A DNA stretch of 64,000 nucleotides from Coenobita brevimanus. Taxonomy: Eukaryota; Arthropoda; Malacostraca; Decapoda; Coenobitidae. Below the pieces are notes generated by a model. That model ran no database searches. It was not told the origin of the DNA and saw only the letters and a program-made list of their open reading frames with translations. The translations under genes and the position numbers were made by a program. The stretch is taken from the NCBI GenBank assembly GCA_032717465.1, contig CM064732.1, positions 31,296,638-31,360,637 on the forward strand. Reading direction: 5' to 3'. Positions 47,305 through 57,240 of the stretch are shown piece by piece (within the stretch, counting starts at the first letter, position 1; every line of letters starts with the position of its first letter).

Positions 47305-47617
47305 GGTTGCAACTCCACTAACGACTCCGCCCGTCTGCCTCTCACTAAATATTTTCTGACGTGACGTGTCTCACAACCGTTCATCTAAACAGTCAAACCA
47401 TGCCACTGAAATTTGTGCTTGTTGGAATAAAACCCTTTATATGTGAACAAGCTGACAATAGGAGAAACTAAACTAGGCCCGGTAAGGATTTTTTTAGATA
47501 TGTAGACACTAAACCCTGAGCAAGCAAATGGAGAATGAAAAACAATGCATGAAACTAAGATAAAACTGTTGAAAGAAATTAATGAGAAAAATGACGATGT
47601 AAAGTCAAAAAATGAGC
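47302..47617. other. Unassigned intergenic stretch
   Basis: Nothing was recognised in this stretch. Confidence 0.45.
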
Positions 47618-47830
47618 TTGGACATAAACCTTCACTGGCTCAATCCGATTGGAGTGCCGTAATTACCCACTAAACCACCAGGCGCCAAAATTTGGTTATA
47701 TGGTTACTACCCAGCATAGTAAATTGCTTCCTGGTGTATAGGAAACCATTTGGCTTGTCACTCAGTGTATGGTCGCCCACAGGCAAAAGTAACAGGAAAG
47801 AATGAAGGAAAGAAAGACAGAAGAGGGAGG
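47618..47830 (-). mobile_element. tRNA-related SINE-like repeat, copy S2 (3' truncated)
   Basis: Complementary-strand copy of the repeat described at 25561-26017. It retains the A-box-like region (reverse complement near 47665-47680) and the CCAGGAAGCAATTTACTATG-like block, and ends just past the B-box-like position at ~47620. The C/T-rich head (as AATGAAGGAAAGAAAGACAG on the plus strand) is at 47800-47822. Confidence 0.68.
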
Positions 47831-47838
47831 GGGATTTA

Positions 47839-48101
47839 ATGTGGGGCATTGTAATCAACCAAAGGGAGTCGGAGGAATATATATATATATATATATAGAT
47901 ATTTATATATATATATATATCTATATTTATCTATCTATATCTATCTATCTATCTATCTATATCTATATCTATCTATCTATCTATCTATATGTATATATAT
48001 ATATATCTATATATATCTATATCTATATCTATCTATTTATCTATCTATCTATATCTATCTATCTGTCTATCTATATATCTATCTATCTATCTATCTATCT
48101 A

Positions 48102-48138
<37 letters not shown>

Positions 48139-48176
48139 TCCTCCGACTTCCTTTGGTTGATTACAATGCCCCACAT
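47839..48176. repeat. Foldback: 42-bp inverted repeat around a (TA)/(TATC) array
   Basis: The arm at 47839-47880 (starting ATGTGGGGCATTGTAATCAA) is repeated in inverted orientation at 48135-48176 with a single mismatch. The ~250-bp loop is a TA and ATCT microsatellite. Weaker similarity extends the arms by about ten more bases. Confidence 0.93.
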
Positions 48177-48450
48177 AAAATTCCCCTCACCTCATTTCCT
48201 ACTGGTCGTATACCTGATTCCCTAATCCACATATATCTACCCATTCATTGTGCCTTTACTCTTAGCCACTTGATAATGAACGTAGTGTACGAAGCGTCGC
48301 AAGTACATGGAATAACCATCTCCACCTGTTTTACTAATGCCTGTTGGTAGAAGTATAGTAGTATTAAACCAGCAGCATAAGTCTGCCGTCAGGAAATTTG
48401 GAAGTATTTATCTGATGATAAATGCAGATGTTGCTGTATATTTTAATCGT
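48177..48450. other. Unassigned sequence between microsatellites
   Basis: No gene or known repeat was recognised. Confidence 0.45.
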
Positions 48451-48515
<65 letters not shown>

Positions 48516-48527
48516 TATATATATATA
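48451..48527. repeat. (TA)n microsatellite
   Basis: TA array with one GATA interruption, at the 3' end of SINE-like copy S3. Confidence 0.97.
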
Positions 48528-48942
48528 TCCATCATCTAATCCTTCGTTGCCCCATGAGGAGCGTAGGAGCTCGGGGCTAGGAAAGTTGGTCCTGACATTT
48601 AAGATCAGAGTGACCAGCCTCACTCATCCCTGAGTGGCATTACGTGAGCAGTAAACCCCAACCACCCCTTGGATATAAACCTTCACCTGCTCAATCCGAT
48701 TGGAGCACCTTTATTACCCACTAAACCATCTAGAGCCAAAATTTGGTTATATGGTTACCACCCAGCGTAGTAAATGGTTTCCTGGTGTACAGGAAACCAT
48801 TTGGTTTGTCACTCAGTGTACAGTCACCCACAGGCAGAAGGAAGAGGAAAGAATGAAGGAAAGAAAGACACAAGAGGGAGTCTTAGGTCATCCGCAGGCA
48901 GAAGAAAGATGAAAGAATGAAGGAAAGAAAGACAGAAGAGGA

Positions 48943-48943
<1 letters not shown>
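48528..48943 (-). mobile_element. tRNA-related SINE-like repeat, copy S3 (most complete minus copy)
   Basis: The copy runs on the minus strand from the C/T-rich head (at the 48943 side) to the CAACGAAGGATTAGATGATG tail (at the 48528 side). The head module appears twice (AGAATGAAGGAAAGAAAGAC at ~48851 and ~48915 on the plus strand). The B-box-like element reads GGTTTATATCC on the minus strand (~48672-48682) and the A-box-like element lies near 48715-48730. TA arrays flank it on both sides. Confidence 0.7.

Positions 48944-49024
<81 letters not shown>
48944..49024. repeat. (TA)n microsatellite
   Basis: About 80 bases of pure TA. Confidence 0.98.
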
Positions 49025-49026
<2 letters not shown>

Positions 49027-49498
49027 CAATTTCTCTGTGCATACAAAAATCAAACTTTATAAGGTAATGGTTAGGAGTATCTTAATTTATGGACACGAGT
49101 CTTGGTACAGCACAGTGACTATGGAAAATAAATTTTTGGTGTTTGAAAATAAAGCACTTAGAAGAATATCAGGAGTTAAGTGGTGGGAAAGGATACCAAA
49201 TAGTAGAATTAGAGAAATAACGGGAGTGCAGCCGATCGATGAATATGTTAGATTCTCACGATGGAAGTGGCTAGGACATGTGTACAGGAGACAGGGAATA
49301 GTACGAGGTACACCAGGGTGGGTGGCACTTGGTAGGAGAGGTAGAGGAAGGCCAAAAGAGACGTGGGTGAGGACAATGAGACGGGAAGCTGGAGATGAGT
49401 GTTGGGGAGATCTTGAGGAATTAGCACAAGATAGGATGTGGTGGTGTGAGTTCATCGAGGCCCTATGCATCCCCAAGGGTGCCACAGGAAATGATTGA
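49025..49498 (+). pseudogene. Non-LTR retrotransposon C-terminal fragment (third family)
   Basis: An open frame of ~157 codons reads [91 protein letters not shown] and [15 protein letters not shown], then a stop at 49496-49498. These are post-RT thumb and tail motifs of an RTE/CR1-like LINE. It is 5' truncated at the preceding TA array, yet the remaining frame has no internal stop, suggesting a fairly recent insertion. A short TA array follows. Confidence 0.78.
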
Positions 49499-49558
49499 TA
49501 TATATATATATATCCTCTTCTGTCTTTCTTTCCTTCATTCTTTCCTTTTTCTTCTGCC
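49499..49558. repeat. Short (TA)n plus isolated SINE-head module
   Basis: TA units at 49499-49513 are followed by the C/T-rich head module of the SINE-like repeat (TTTCTTTCCTTCATTCTTTC, ending TTCTGCCTG at 49558), directly joined to an RTE-like fragment. Confidence 0.7.
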
Positions 49559-50230
49559 TGAAGATGAACCGGAGTAAAACTAAAGTAATATTTAATCCAC
49601 AAACACCAAAGAGCGTCATCAGAATAAGCGATGAAATTCTTGAAGAAGTTGAGGAGTACAACTACCTGGAACAAATACTAAAATTAACGAAAGATCATGA
49701 TAGCGAAATAAAAAGGCGCATTACAATTGGATGGAAAGCTTTCGGGAAACATAGAGACATTATGAAATGTAGCTTGCCAGTTTGTATGAAACGAAAAGTA
49801 TATAACGAATGTATAATTCCAGCTATGACGTATGGTTGTGAAACCTGGAAACTGACAAAATCGATGGAAAATAAATTAATCCGTTCCCAGAGAGCAATGG
49901 AAAGGTCAATGTTGGGGATATCTTCAAGAGACAGGAAAAGATCAACTTGGGTGAGAGAGCAGATCAAAGTCAAAGATATTATAAAAGTTATAAAAGAACA
50001 GAAACGGAGGTGGGCAGGCCATATAGCAAGAATAAGGGATAACCGATGGAGCAAGAGGCTGGTTGACTGGACACCAAGAGATTGTTAGCGTAGCAGAAAA
50101 AGGCCAGACAGGAGATGGAGAGATGAGATAGAGAACTTTGCTGGGAAAACATGGCAAAGATTGGCTCAGTCAAGGAATTCGTGGAAAAGGTTGGGGAAGG
50201 CCTTTGTTCAGCAGTGAACTAGTTATGGCT
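49559..50230 (+). pseudogene. RTE-like LINE C-terminal fragment (same family as 5440-7740)
   Basis: The frame from 49564 reads MNRSKTKVIFNPQTPKSVIR, VEEYNYLEQILKLTKDHD, PAMTYGCETWKLTKSMENKL, RAMERSMLGISSRDRKRST and WAGHIARIRDNRWSKRLVDW. A TAG at 50086-50088 interrupts the RPRDGK-type motif, and the downstream KRPDRRWRDEIENFAGKTW is still readable to ~50215. The 5' end lacks endonuclease and RT motifs. A TA array begins right after it, and the complete LTR element has inserted there. Confidence 0.8.
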
Positions 50231-50237
50231 GCTGCTG

Positions 50238-50240
<3 letters not shown>

Positions 50241-50318
<78 letters not shown>
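50241..50318. repeat. (TA)n microsatellite, target of the LTR element
   Basis: A TA array interrupted by the LTR retrotransposon. The array resumes on the other side at 56606. Confidence 0.98.
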
Positions 50319-50322
<4 letters not shown>

Positions 50323-51099
50323 ACGGAACAGAGAAAGATAATGTACACTTTAAGTGAGAATACTAAGAGTCACTACTGTCCCGTAAAGTTCCAGGTTCAA
50401 AACAAAAGAGTTAGGTAAAATTACAAGTTAAAGTTTAATGCACAAACTAACAACAAAACATTCAGGACTCATAAGGATAATGTAATGGCAAATAAACAGG
50501 TTAAATATATGGTTAACTGCAATAGCCTCTATTAACACGAAATTAGCAAGAGTAAATTTATCTAAGTCAGCCTTGATAAAATGAGATACCAGATAATACT
50601 CAGTGAATGCCAGATAAATTATTACAGATACAAACTATTATCAAAAATGACTGACATAAAACCCAACATCAATCAAAAACCTCACTAGGCCTAAGAATTA
50701 TCCTTATGCTACACAGTACAAGAAAAAATACAACAGTTATACTCAAATTACACACAGCTGCTAGATGTTTGGAGATTTCTTGAGCACTCACAATAATAAT
50801 AACTGTACAGGGGAGGACAGAGATGTGAACAAAATGAGGAGCAGATCTAAGTGGCAATGATACAGAGACTGAGTTCATTATATAGGGGCCAGGAGAGCTT
50901 GATACAACTTGTAGGAAGGACGCGCAAATGAAGCCATGGGGACAAAGAGCTGAAAATCCCTCTGAATAACAGAGAGAACGACTTACTCTACTATAACGGT
51001 AGAAGGGGGGGACTGAAGCAGAACACGCTCGTGATCAAACATGCAGCAACTGTGCGTTAAAATTACACAAAGGATGATGAAATCATAGGCTATGTAACA
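50319..51099 (-). repeat. 3' LTR (781 bp)
   Basis: Runs from TGTTACGGAACAGAG to GGCTATGTAACA on the plus strand. The last bases inside the element next to it, read on the minus strand, are GTGGGGAGG, a polypurine tract (51108-51100). Confidence 0.95.
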
Positions 51100-51108
51100 C
51101 CTCCCCAC
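51100..51108 (-). promoter_or_regulatory. Polypurine tract
   Basis: Minus-strand GTGGGGAGG directly upstream of the 3' LTR; it would prime plus-strand DNA synthesis. Confidence 0.75.
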
Positions 51109-51160
51109 AAAGAAAAAGAAATTTACAAAGGAAATTTCTTATTACTCTAAAACAATCTGT

Positions 51161-54100
51161 CTAAAGTCTAGATAAGCAATCTGCAATAACATTTTCTTTC
51201 CCCTTGACATGTTGTATATCTAATGAATACTCCTGAAGAAGTAGATTCCATCTTGTCAATCTCTGATTTTTATCTTTAAACTTACTAAGGAATTTCAGTG
51301 GGTTATGATCAGTATAAATGACTATGGGGTCAAAACCAGAACACAAATAAAATGAAAAATGCTGTAAACCCAAAATCAAGGCCAAAAGCTCTTTCTCAAT
51401 AGTTGAGTAGTTCTTTTGAGGTGGAGTGAACTTCTTACTGTAATAAGATACAGGATGTTCAATACCCTGATCATCCTCTTGCAGCAAAACAGCCCCAGCT
51501 CCTGTATCACTTGCATCAACAGCCATCTTAAAAGGCTTAGCAAAATTTGGAGTAGTGAGCACTGGCTGACTTAATAGAATAGCTTTAAGTTTGTTAAAAG
51601 AGGATTCACAGTTATCGGTCCAGACAAATTTAACTCCCTTTTTCAGTAGGTCTGTAAGTGGTGATACAAGAATAGAAAAGTTAAGAACAAATCTCCTGTA
51701 ATAACCTACCATTCCCAAAAATCTTTGTAGCTCCTTCCTACTTTTAGGTCTGGGAAGATCACTTATAACCTGAACCTTAGCTCCTGGTGGTGCAACATGT
51801 CCATCACCAATTACATACCCAAGGTACTGAACTTTAGCTTGACCAAACTCACACTTTGATAAATTAGCTACAAGATTAGCCTGAACTAAACGGTCAAGAA
51901 ATTTACTGACATGGCATAGATGATCTTTCCAGTTGTCACTGAAGATTAATACATCATCAATATAAACAACACACCCTGCCAAACCCTCTGTTACAACATT
52001 CATGAGCTTCTGAAATGTGGCTGGTGCATTCTTCATACCATATGGCATTACCGAACATGCAAAAGCCTTTCCTAGTGTTACAAAACATGAGATCTCCCTA
52101 GCACGTTCAGTCATAGGTACTTGCCAGTATCCCTTTAACAAATCAAACTTACTTATGTACCTAGCCTTTCCGATCTTGTCTATGCAATCTTCCACACGAG
52201 GGAGAGGGTAAGTGTCTGTTTTGGTTATCTGATTAACACGTCTGTAGTCAATGCAAAGCCGCTGTGACCCACCTGGCTTAGGGACCAGAGTGACAGGAGA
52301 ACTCCACTCGCTCTGACAGGGCTCAATCATCTTGTGGTCCAACAGGTAGCCAAGCTCCTTCTGGATGAGAGGAACTTTCACTGGGTTCACACGGTAAGGA
52401 GGCAATTCAATTGGCTTTGCGTCTCCAACATCGACATCATGCATCAACACAGTGGTTCTTCCTGGAGTGGCACGGAACACTTGCGGGTACTCCTGCAATA
52501 ATGCCGAAAACTCCTGCCTTTCCTTGGGAGGTAGATGAGAAAGCTTAGTCTGGAGATCATTCATGATATCAGGATTCTTCCCAAAACTATCACTCAGGCT
52601 CATACTGCATGGGAGAGCTTCACTTGCAGACTCGGGTGGAACAGCTACAGTGCAGACTGGATTATTTTCGTCCCGCCTGTGATATAACTTTAGCATGTTG
52701 ATGTGACATAGTTGCTTGCTCTTTCTACGATCTGGTGTGGCAATGACGTAGTTGACATCACTGAGTTTCTTCTCCACGAAATAAGGACCACTAAACTTGG
52801 CTTGAAGAGGTTGCCCATGCACTGGTAGCAGAATCAAAACCTGATCTCCTGGCTGAAAGTGGCGTAACCTGGACTTCTTATCATACCAAGTCTTCATCTT
52901 CTCCTGAGCAGCTCCTAAATTCTCTCTCGCCAGCTGTAAAGCAGTGGACAGCCGTTCTTTGAACTTCATCACATACTCCAGCAGGTTGACGTCATCTTCC
53001 TCCGACAGCCAGCATTCCTTGAGTAACTTAAGGGGTCCTCTTACTTCATGGCCAAACAGTAGTTCAAAAGGTGAGAAGCCCAGTGATTCATTTGGAGATT
53101 CTCTTGCGGCAAACACAACGAATGGAAGACCTTTATCCCAGTCTTTCTGATGTTCCAAACAGTATTTCTTGAGCATCGATTTGAGTGTTTGATGATATCT
53201 CTCCAACGCTCCTTGGGTCTGGGGATGGTAAGCTGAAGACGTGATCTGGGTGATGCCCAACTCTTTCAGAGACTGCTTGAAAACATTTGACATGAAATTA
53301 CTTCCCCGGTCTGACTGTACCTCCTTGGGCAGACCAAACTTTGTGAAGAACCCTAGCATTTCCTTAACTACGTTCTTTGCTGAGATGTTTCTAAGTGGAA
53401 TGGCTTCAGGATAACGAGTAGCCATATCAATCATGGTCAACACATAAGAAAATCCTGAAGAAGTCTTAGGAAGAGGGCCCACAATATCCACCAACACACG
53501 GGTGAAAGGCGCCTCAAAAGGAGGAATGGGAACTAGAGGTGCAACCTTTACGGTCTGATTACACTTCCCCACAACTTGACAGGTGTGACAAGACTTACAA
53601 TACCAGGAAACATCCCTGAAGATACCTGGCCAGTAGAAGTGTTTCAAAATGCGTGCCACAGTCTTCCTCACTCCAAGGTGTCCTGCCAAACTGGAATCAT
53701 GAGCCACTCTAATGATATCCTGCCTACAAACACGAGGGATGACAACTTGATGTACAACCTCCCATTCACAGTCGGCTGATGCTGTTGGGGGTCTCCACTT
53801 CCTCATAAGTACTCCTGACTTTACATAATAACAAGTAGAAGCACCGGCTGACTCTTCTTCACTGTAAGCAGAGTTAGCTAGACCTTTCAACTCAGGGTCA
53901 GCAACCTGCAACTCAACCAACTCTTGACGAGACAAATTATCAACACTACGGGGTACTGCCTCATCTGGTGAGTGGTCCAAATTAGCAAGAAAAGTGTCAG
54001 CTAGGGTAACATCATCATCATCATTATCCTCTAAATCACCAGTAACTTTAGACTTAGCCCTAGTGACAGCACATGCAGGGAACACATCAGGGACATCACA

Positions 54101-55585
54101 ATCCTGGGCCGCAGCCACTGGCTCACTAGACAACTGAGGAGCTGGACACACTTGACTTCCACCAATATCATTTCCAAGTAAGAAAGTTACACCTGACATT
54201 GGGAGTGTCTCAACCAACCCAACCATAACGGAACCATTAACAAAACCAGACTCTAAATTCACTCTGCACAGAGGGACAGAGAAGTAATTATTCCCTACAC
54301 CTTGTAAGATTACAGTTTCATCAGAGGAATTAACATTAGAGCCTAGAACACTGGTCAGCATAAGGGATTGGCAAGCACCTGTGTCACGATATATTTGAAC
54401 TGATTTCCTGTCATTACTGTCCAGAGGACTGACAAAACCATCAGACAGGAAATTAGCACATGAACTCTTGAGAGTGTCACCCACGTTACTGCTCAAAAGA
54501 GGAGCTCCATCATGAGAATTTAAGTTACCCCTCAAAGCAGGTTCAGTTAACTCGATTAAAGAATTCTGGGAACTCTCAAGAGTGGACACTAGACCAATTG
54601 ACTGAATATTTAAAGACTCCTTTTTGTTCATATCACGCTGTCTCCTGAAACATTTCTCCGTAGTATGACCAAGCTTACTACAATAAGTACATTTACTTTT
54701 CTGAAATCTAGAGGTGAAGCTGGTATTTACTTCCTGAGAAACATCATCTTTATTCTCTTTCCTGTTACCTGTACTCTGAGTAGAGGCAACGTACTTACTC
54801 TCAGCTTTCCCTTTTTCTCTAGAATATCTCTTGTGAGTGAGAACATATTCATCAGCTAAAACTGCAGCATCAGACAAATTATCTATTCTTTTCTCATCAA
54901 GATATAGGCTTACATCTTTATAAATACACCTTTTGAAGTCCTCCAGCAAAATCATCTGCTTAAATTTGTCAAAATCAGAATCCACATTCTTAGAATTTAA
55001 CCACTGCTCTAACAGATCTTCTTTGATTTTTGCATACTCAACATGGGATTGCTTATCTTGCTTGTAAGTTGTCCTAAATTTTACTCTATAGGCTTCAGGA
55101 ACAAGCTCATAGGCCTTAAGAATCAAGCTCTTAACTACATCATAATTATCAGACTGATCCTGAGGCAAAGATGCATAAGTTACTTGAGCTTTACCGGTGA
55201 GAACAGTTTGAAGGAGTACTGGCCAATACTCCTTAGGCCAATTAAAACCTGTAGCTACCCTCTCAAACAACTGAAAATACTTTGTTAAATCAGATTCATT
55301 AAAAGGAGGGACAAGTTTAACATTTTTAGCCACATCAAAATCATCAGAGCAAGATGATCCAGTTCCACCTTGTTTCATGCGATACTCATGGTCTGCCTGA
55401 ATCCTGGCAAGTTCAATTTGTGCCTGAGCCTGTACCTGTGCCTCTTGAATACGAGCATTTGCCTCATTAACACGAGCCTCCGCCTCCTTAGCCTTAGCCT
55501 CCTGCAGGGCTAGCTGCAACTTAGCTAATTCAATCTGCGTTTGCTCATTTGGAGGAGTTACATTAAACAAGCTTTCATTAATCAT
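51161..55585 (-). CDS. Gag-Pol polyprotein, Gypsy (Gmr1-like) retrotransposon, intact
   Basis: One ATG-started frame of 1474 codons. Residues 15-66 form an Ala/Glu-rich coiled coil. Residues ~85-250 are Gag/capsid-like (KLVPPFNESDLTKYFQLFER). A CCHC zinc knuckle lies at 299-312 (CTYCSKLGHTTEKC). Protease DTGA is at 401-404. Integrase has the HH-CC zinc site (H629, H636, C666, C669) and the triad D700, D759, E795 with 35 residues between the last two. A GPY/F-type module lies at ~926-969. Reverse transcriptase runs from ~1075, with FDLLKGYWQVPM and the YIDD box at 1208-1211. RNase H has D1357, E1399 and D1426. The protein ends ENVIADCLSRL, exactly where integrase begins in ordinary Gypsy elements. 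All catalytic residues are present, and no frameshift separates Gag from Pol. Protease in the particle would cut the polyprotein. How Gag excess is achieved without a frameshift is unclear. Confidence 0.95.
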   Translation of the reverse strand: MINESLFNVTPPNEQTQIELAKLQLALQEAKAKEAEARVNEANARIQEAQVQAQAQIELARIQADHEYRMKQGGTGSSCSDDFDVAKNVKLVPPFNESDLTKYFQLFERVATGFNWPKEYWPVLLQTVLTGKAQVTYASLPQDQSDNYDVVKSLILKAYELVPEAYRVKFRTTYKQDKQSHVEYAKIKEDLLEQWLNSKNVDSDFDKFKQMILLEDFKRCIYKDVSLYLDEKRIDNLSDAAVLADEYVLTHKRYSREKGKAESKYVASTQSTGNRKENKDDVSQEVNTSFTSRFQKSKCTYCSKLGHTTEKCFRRQRDMNKKESLNIQSIGLVSTLESSQNSLIELTEPALRGNLNSHDGAPLLSSNVGDTLKSSCANFLSDGFVSPLDSNDRKSVQIYRDTGACQSLMLTSVLGSNVNSSDETVILQGVGNNYFSVPLCRVNLESGFVNGSVMVGLVETLPMSGVTFLLGNDIGGSQVCPAPQLSSEPVAAAQDCDVPDVFPACAVTRAKSKVTGDLEDNDDDDVTLADTFLANLDHSPDEAVPRSVDNLSRQELVELQVADPELKGLANSAYSEEESAGASTCYYVKSGVLMRKWRPPTASADCEWEVVHQVVIPRVCRQDIIRVAHDSSLAGHLGVRKTVARILKHFYWPGIFRDVSWYCKSCHTCQVVGKCNQTVKVAPLVPIPPFEAPFTRVLVDIVGPLPKTSSGFSYVLTMIDMATRYPEAIPLRNISAKNVVKEMLGFFTKFGLPKEVQSDRGSNFMSNVFKQSLKELGITQITSSAYHPQTQGALERYHQTLKSMLKKYCLEHQKDWDKGLPFVVFAARESPNESLGFSPFELLFGHEVRGPLKLLKECWLSEEDDVNLLEYVMKFKERLSTALQLARENLGAAQEKMKTWYDKKSRLRHFQPGDQVLILLPVHGQPLQAKFSGPYFVEKKLSDVNYVIATPDRRKSKQLCHINMLKLYHRRDENNPVCTVAVPPESASEALPCSMSLSDSFGKNPDIMNDLQTKLSHLPPKERQEFSALLQEYPQVFRATPGRTTVLMHDVDVGDAKPIELPPYRVNPVKVPLIQKELGYLLDHKMIEPCQSEWSSPVTLVPKPGGSQRLCIDYRRVNQITKTDTYPLPRVEDCIDKIGKARYISKFDLLKGYWQVPMTERAREISCFVTLGKAFACSVMPYGMKNAPATFQKLMNVVTEGLAGCVVYIDDVLIFSDNWKDHLCHVSKFLDRLVQANLVANLSKCEFGQAKVQYLGYVIGDGHVAPPGAKVQVISDLPRPKSRKELQRFLGMVGYYRRFVLNFSILVSPLTDLLKKGVKFVWTDNCESSFNKLKAILLSQPVLTTPNFAKPFKMAVDASDTGAGAVLLQEDDQGIEHPVSYYSKKFTPPQKNYSTIEKELLALILGLQHFSFYLCSGFDPIVIYTDHNPLKFLSKFKDKNQRLTRWNLLLQEYSLDIQHVKGKENVIADCLSRL

Positions 55586-55800
55586 GTCAACAATTTGATC
55601 AGAATGAAGCGAACAGCAATTCCCAATTGTTGAGCAACGAGCTTAAGTTCATTCTTTGTTCTGTTTTCTATATCACACACTGTTTGCACATTTGACAAAA
55701 AATCTTTGGCTTCATCAAGTGTAGTAATAGTAGACATAATTAATAAGTAACTGTCACAAAATATCAAGCAATATCCTTATGACAATATCCTGAATATCCT
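55586..55800. other. Internal leader of the LTR element
   Basis: Between the primer binding site and the Gag-Pol ATG, a short minus-strand frame (55767-55582, reading STITTLDEAKDFLSNVQTVC) runs up to and overlaps the Gag-Pol start by a few bases. It could be a small upstream ORF, or the true Gag N-terminus joined by frameshifting or termination-reinitiation. Its codons TLDEAKDFLSNVQTVCDIE look protein-like. Confidence 0.5.
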
Positions 55801-55815
55801 GATAAGAAGTCGCCA
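55801..55815 (-). promoter_or_regulatory. tRNA primer binding site
   Basis: On the minus strand, TGGCGACTTCTTATC begins six bases after the 5' LTR. TGG pairs with the CCA end of a tRNA. The decayed relative has a similar TGGCGACCTCCCC. The tRNA species was not determined. Confidence 0.7.
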
Positions 55816-55821
55816 AATTTA

Positions 55822-56601
55822 TGCTACGGAACAGAGAAAGATAATGTACACTTTAAGTGAGAATACTAAGAGTCACTACTGTCCCGTAAAGTTCCAGGTT
55901 CAAAACAAAAGAGTTGGGTAAAATTACAAGTTAAAGTTTAATGCACAAACTAACAACAAAACATTCAGGACTCATAAGGATAATGTAATGGCAAATAAAC
56001 AGGTTAAATATATGGTTAACTGCAATAGCCTCTATTAACACGAAATTAGCAAGAGTAAATTTATCTAAGTCAGCCCTGATAAAATGAGATACCAGATAAT
56101 ACTCAGTGAATGCCAGATAAATTATTACAGATACAAACTATTATCAAAAATGACTGACATAAAACCCAATATCAATCAAAAACCTCACTAGGCCTAAGAA
56201 TTATCCTTATGCTACACAGTACAAGAAAAAATACAACAGTTATACTCAAATTACACACAGCTGCTAGATGTTTGGAGATTTCTTGAGCACTCACAATAAT
56301 AATAACTGTACAGGGGAGGACAGAGATGTGAACAAAATGAGGAGCAGATCTAAGTGGCAATGATGCAGAGACTGAGCTCATTATATAGGGGCCAGGAGAG
56401 CTTGATACAACTTGTAGGAAGGACGCGCAAATGAAGCCATGGGGACAAAGAGCTGAAAATCCCGCTCTGAATAACAGAGAGAACAAACTTACTCTACTAT
56501 AACGGTAGAAGGGGGGGAATGAGGCAGAACACGCTCGTGATCAAACATGCAGCAACTGTGCGTTAAAATTACACAAAAGATGATGAAATCATAGGCTATG
56601 T

Positions 56602-56605
<4 letters not shown>
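55822..56605 (-). repeat. 5' LTR (784 bp)
   Basis: Second LTR, TGCTACGGAACAGAG to GGCTATGTAACA on the plus strand, 3 bases longer than the other LTR because of two short insertions near 56464 and 56487. Confidence 0.95.
56381..56387 (-). promoter_or_regulatory. TATA box in the 5' LTR
   Basis: The minus strand reads TATATAA in a GC-flanked context (GGCCCC before it), ~220 bases into the LTR, a plausible U3 promoter. The same word is present in the other LTR near 50879. Confidence 0.6.
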
Positions 56606-56654
<49 letters not shown>

Positions 56655-56735
56655 TAGATAGATATAGATATATAGATAGATAGATAGATAGATATAGATA
56701 TATATAGATAGATAGATAGATAGATATACATATAT
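56606..56735. repeat. (TA)n-(GATA)n microsatellite
   Basis: TA array continuing the one at 50241, followed by GATA/TAGA units. Confidence 0.97.
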
Positions 56736-57240
56736 AAGCCACTGTCTTTAGTGATGAAAAGTTGTGGCAAGAGGGCAGGTAAAGCTTTAAATTTTTCATT
56801 CTTTCATTCTACAGTTAATTTCCAGTTAATTTCTGCTACTAACTCCCATGCGAAATCGGGTGAAAATTGACGGTTTTATGTCCATTTGAAATTTTAGGCC
56901 CGACCCACCTTACACTGACCCCCGTACCGCTAACTGGAGGGTGACCCCCCCTGATGTAACGAGGCATGTTATGGGATGCAGATTTGAAAGATGCACCCTT
57001 GCGCTTTGGTTTCATATCAATATGACGAATTTGAAATGAGGCGAAAAAACTATTTTCTTTCCTTGGCCCAAGTTGGTCTAAAATTTAATCAGGTGATCTG
57101 TGGGTCGCAGCACATCGTCTCTGTAATTTTAGTCAAAATTGCACCAGGAGTTTTCGCTTAAAGTTGTTAACGGACAAACAGACAGACAGACGGACAAACA
57201 GGCAGAGAAACCGAGTGGGAAAAAAAAAAAAAAAAAAAAC
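56736..57240 (+). repeat. Unassigned interspersed repeat with AACGGACAAACAGACAGACA tail
   Basis: The 3' part (57060-57240) has the style of the repeat at 61505-61790: a CTTGGCCCAAGTTGGTC block, then TTGTTAACGGACAAACAGAC and a CAGACAGAC run, and a poly(A) at 57220-57239. The 5' part is unassigned. No coding sequence was recognised. Confidence 0.45.

Larger units (their letters stand above)
50319..56605 (-). mobile_element. Complete Gypsy-type LTR retrotransposon with IN-before-RT order
   Basis: A 6287-bp element bounded by two LTRs starting TG and ending CA, with an intact internal frame (51161-55585, minus), a primer binding site, a polypurine tract and ATAT at both junctions as a possible 4-base target duplication. 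The last is ambiguous because the target is a TA array. By eye the LTRs differ at about 10 substitutions and two short indels over ~782 bases, so the insertion is young but not brand new. Domain order is Gag-PR-IN-RT-RH, as in Gmr1-like Gypsy elements. Confidence 0.93.
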
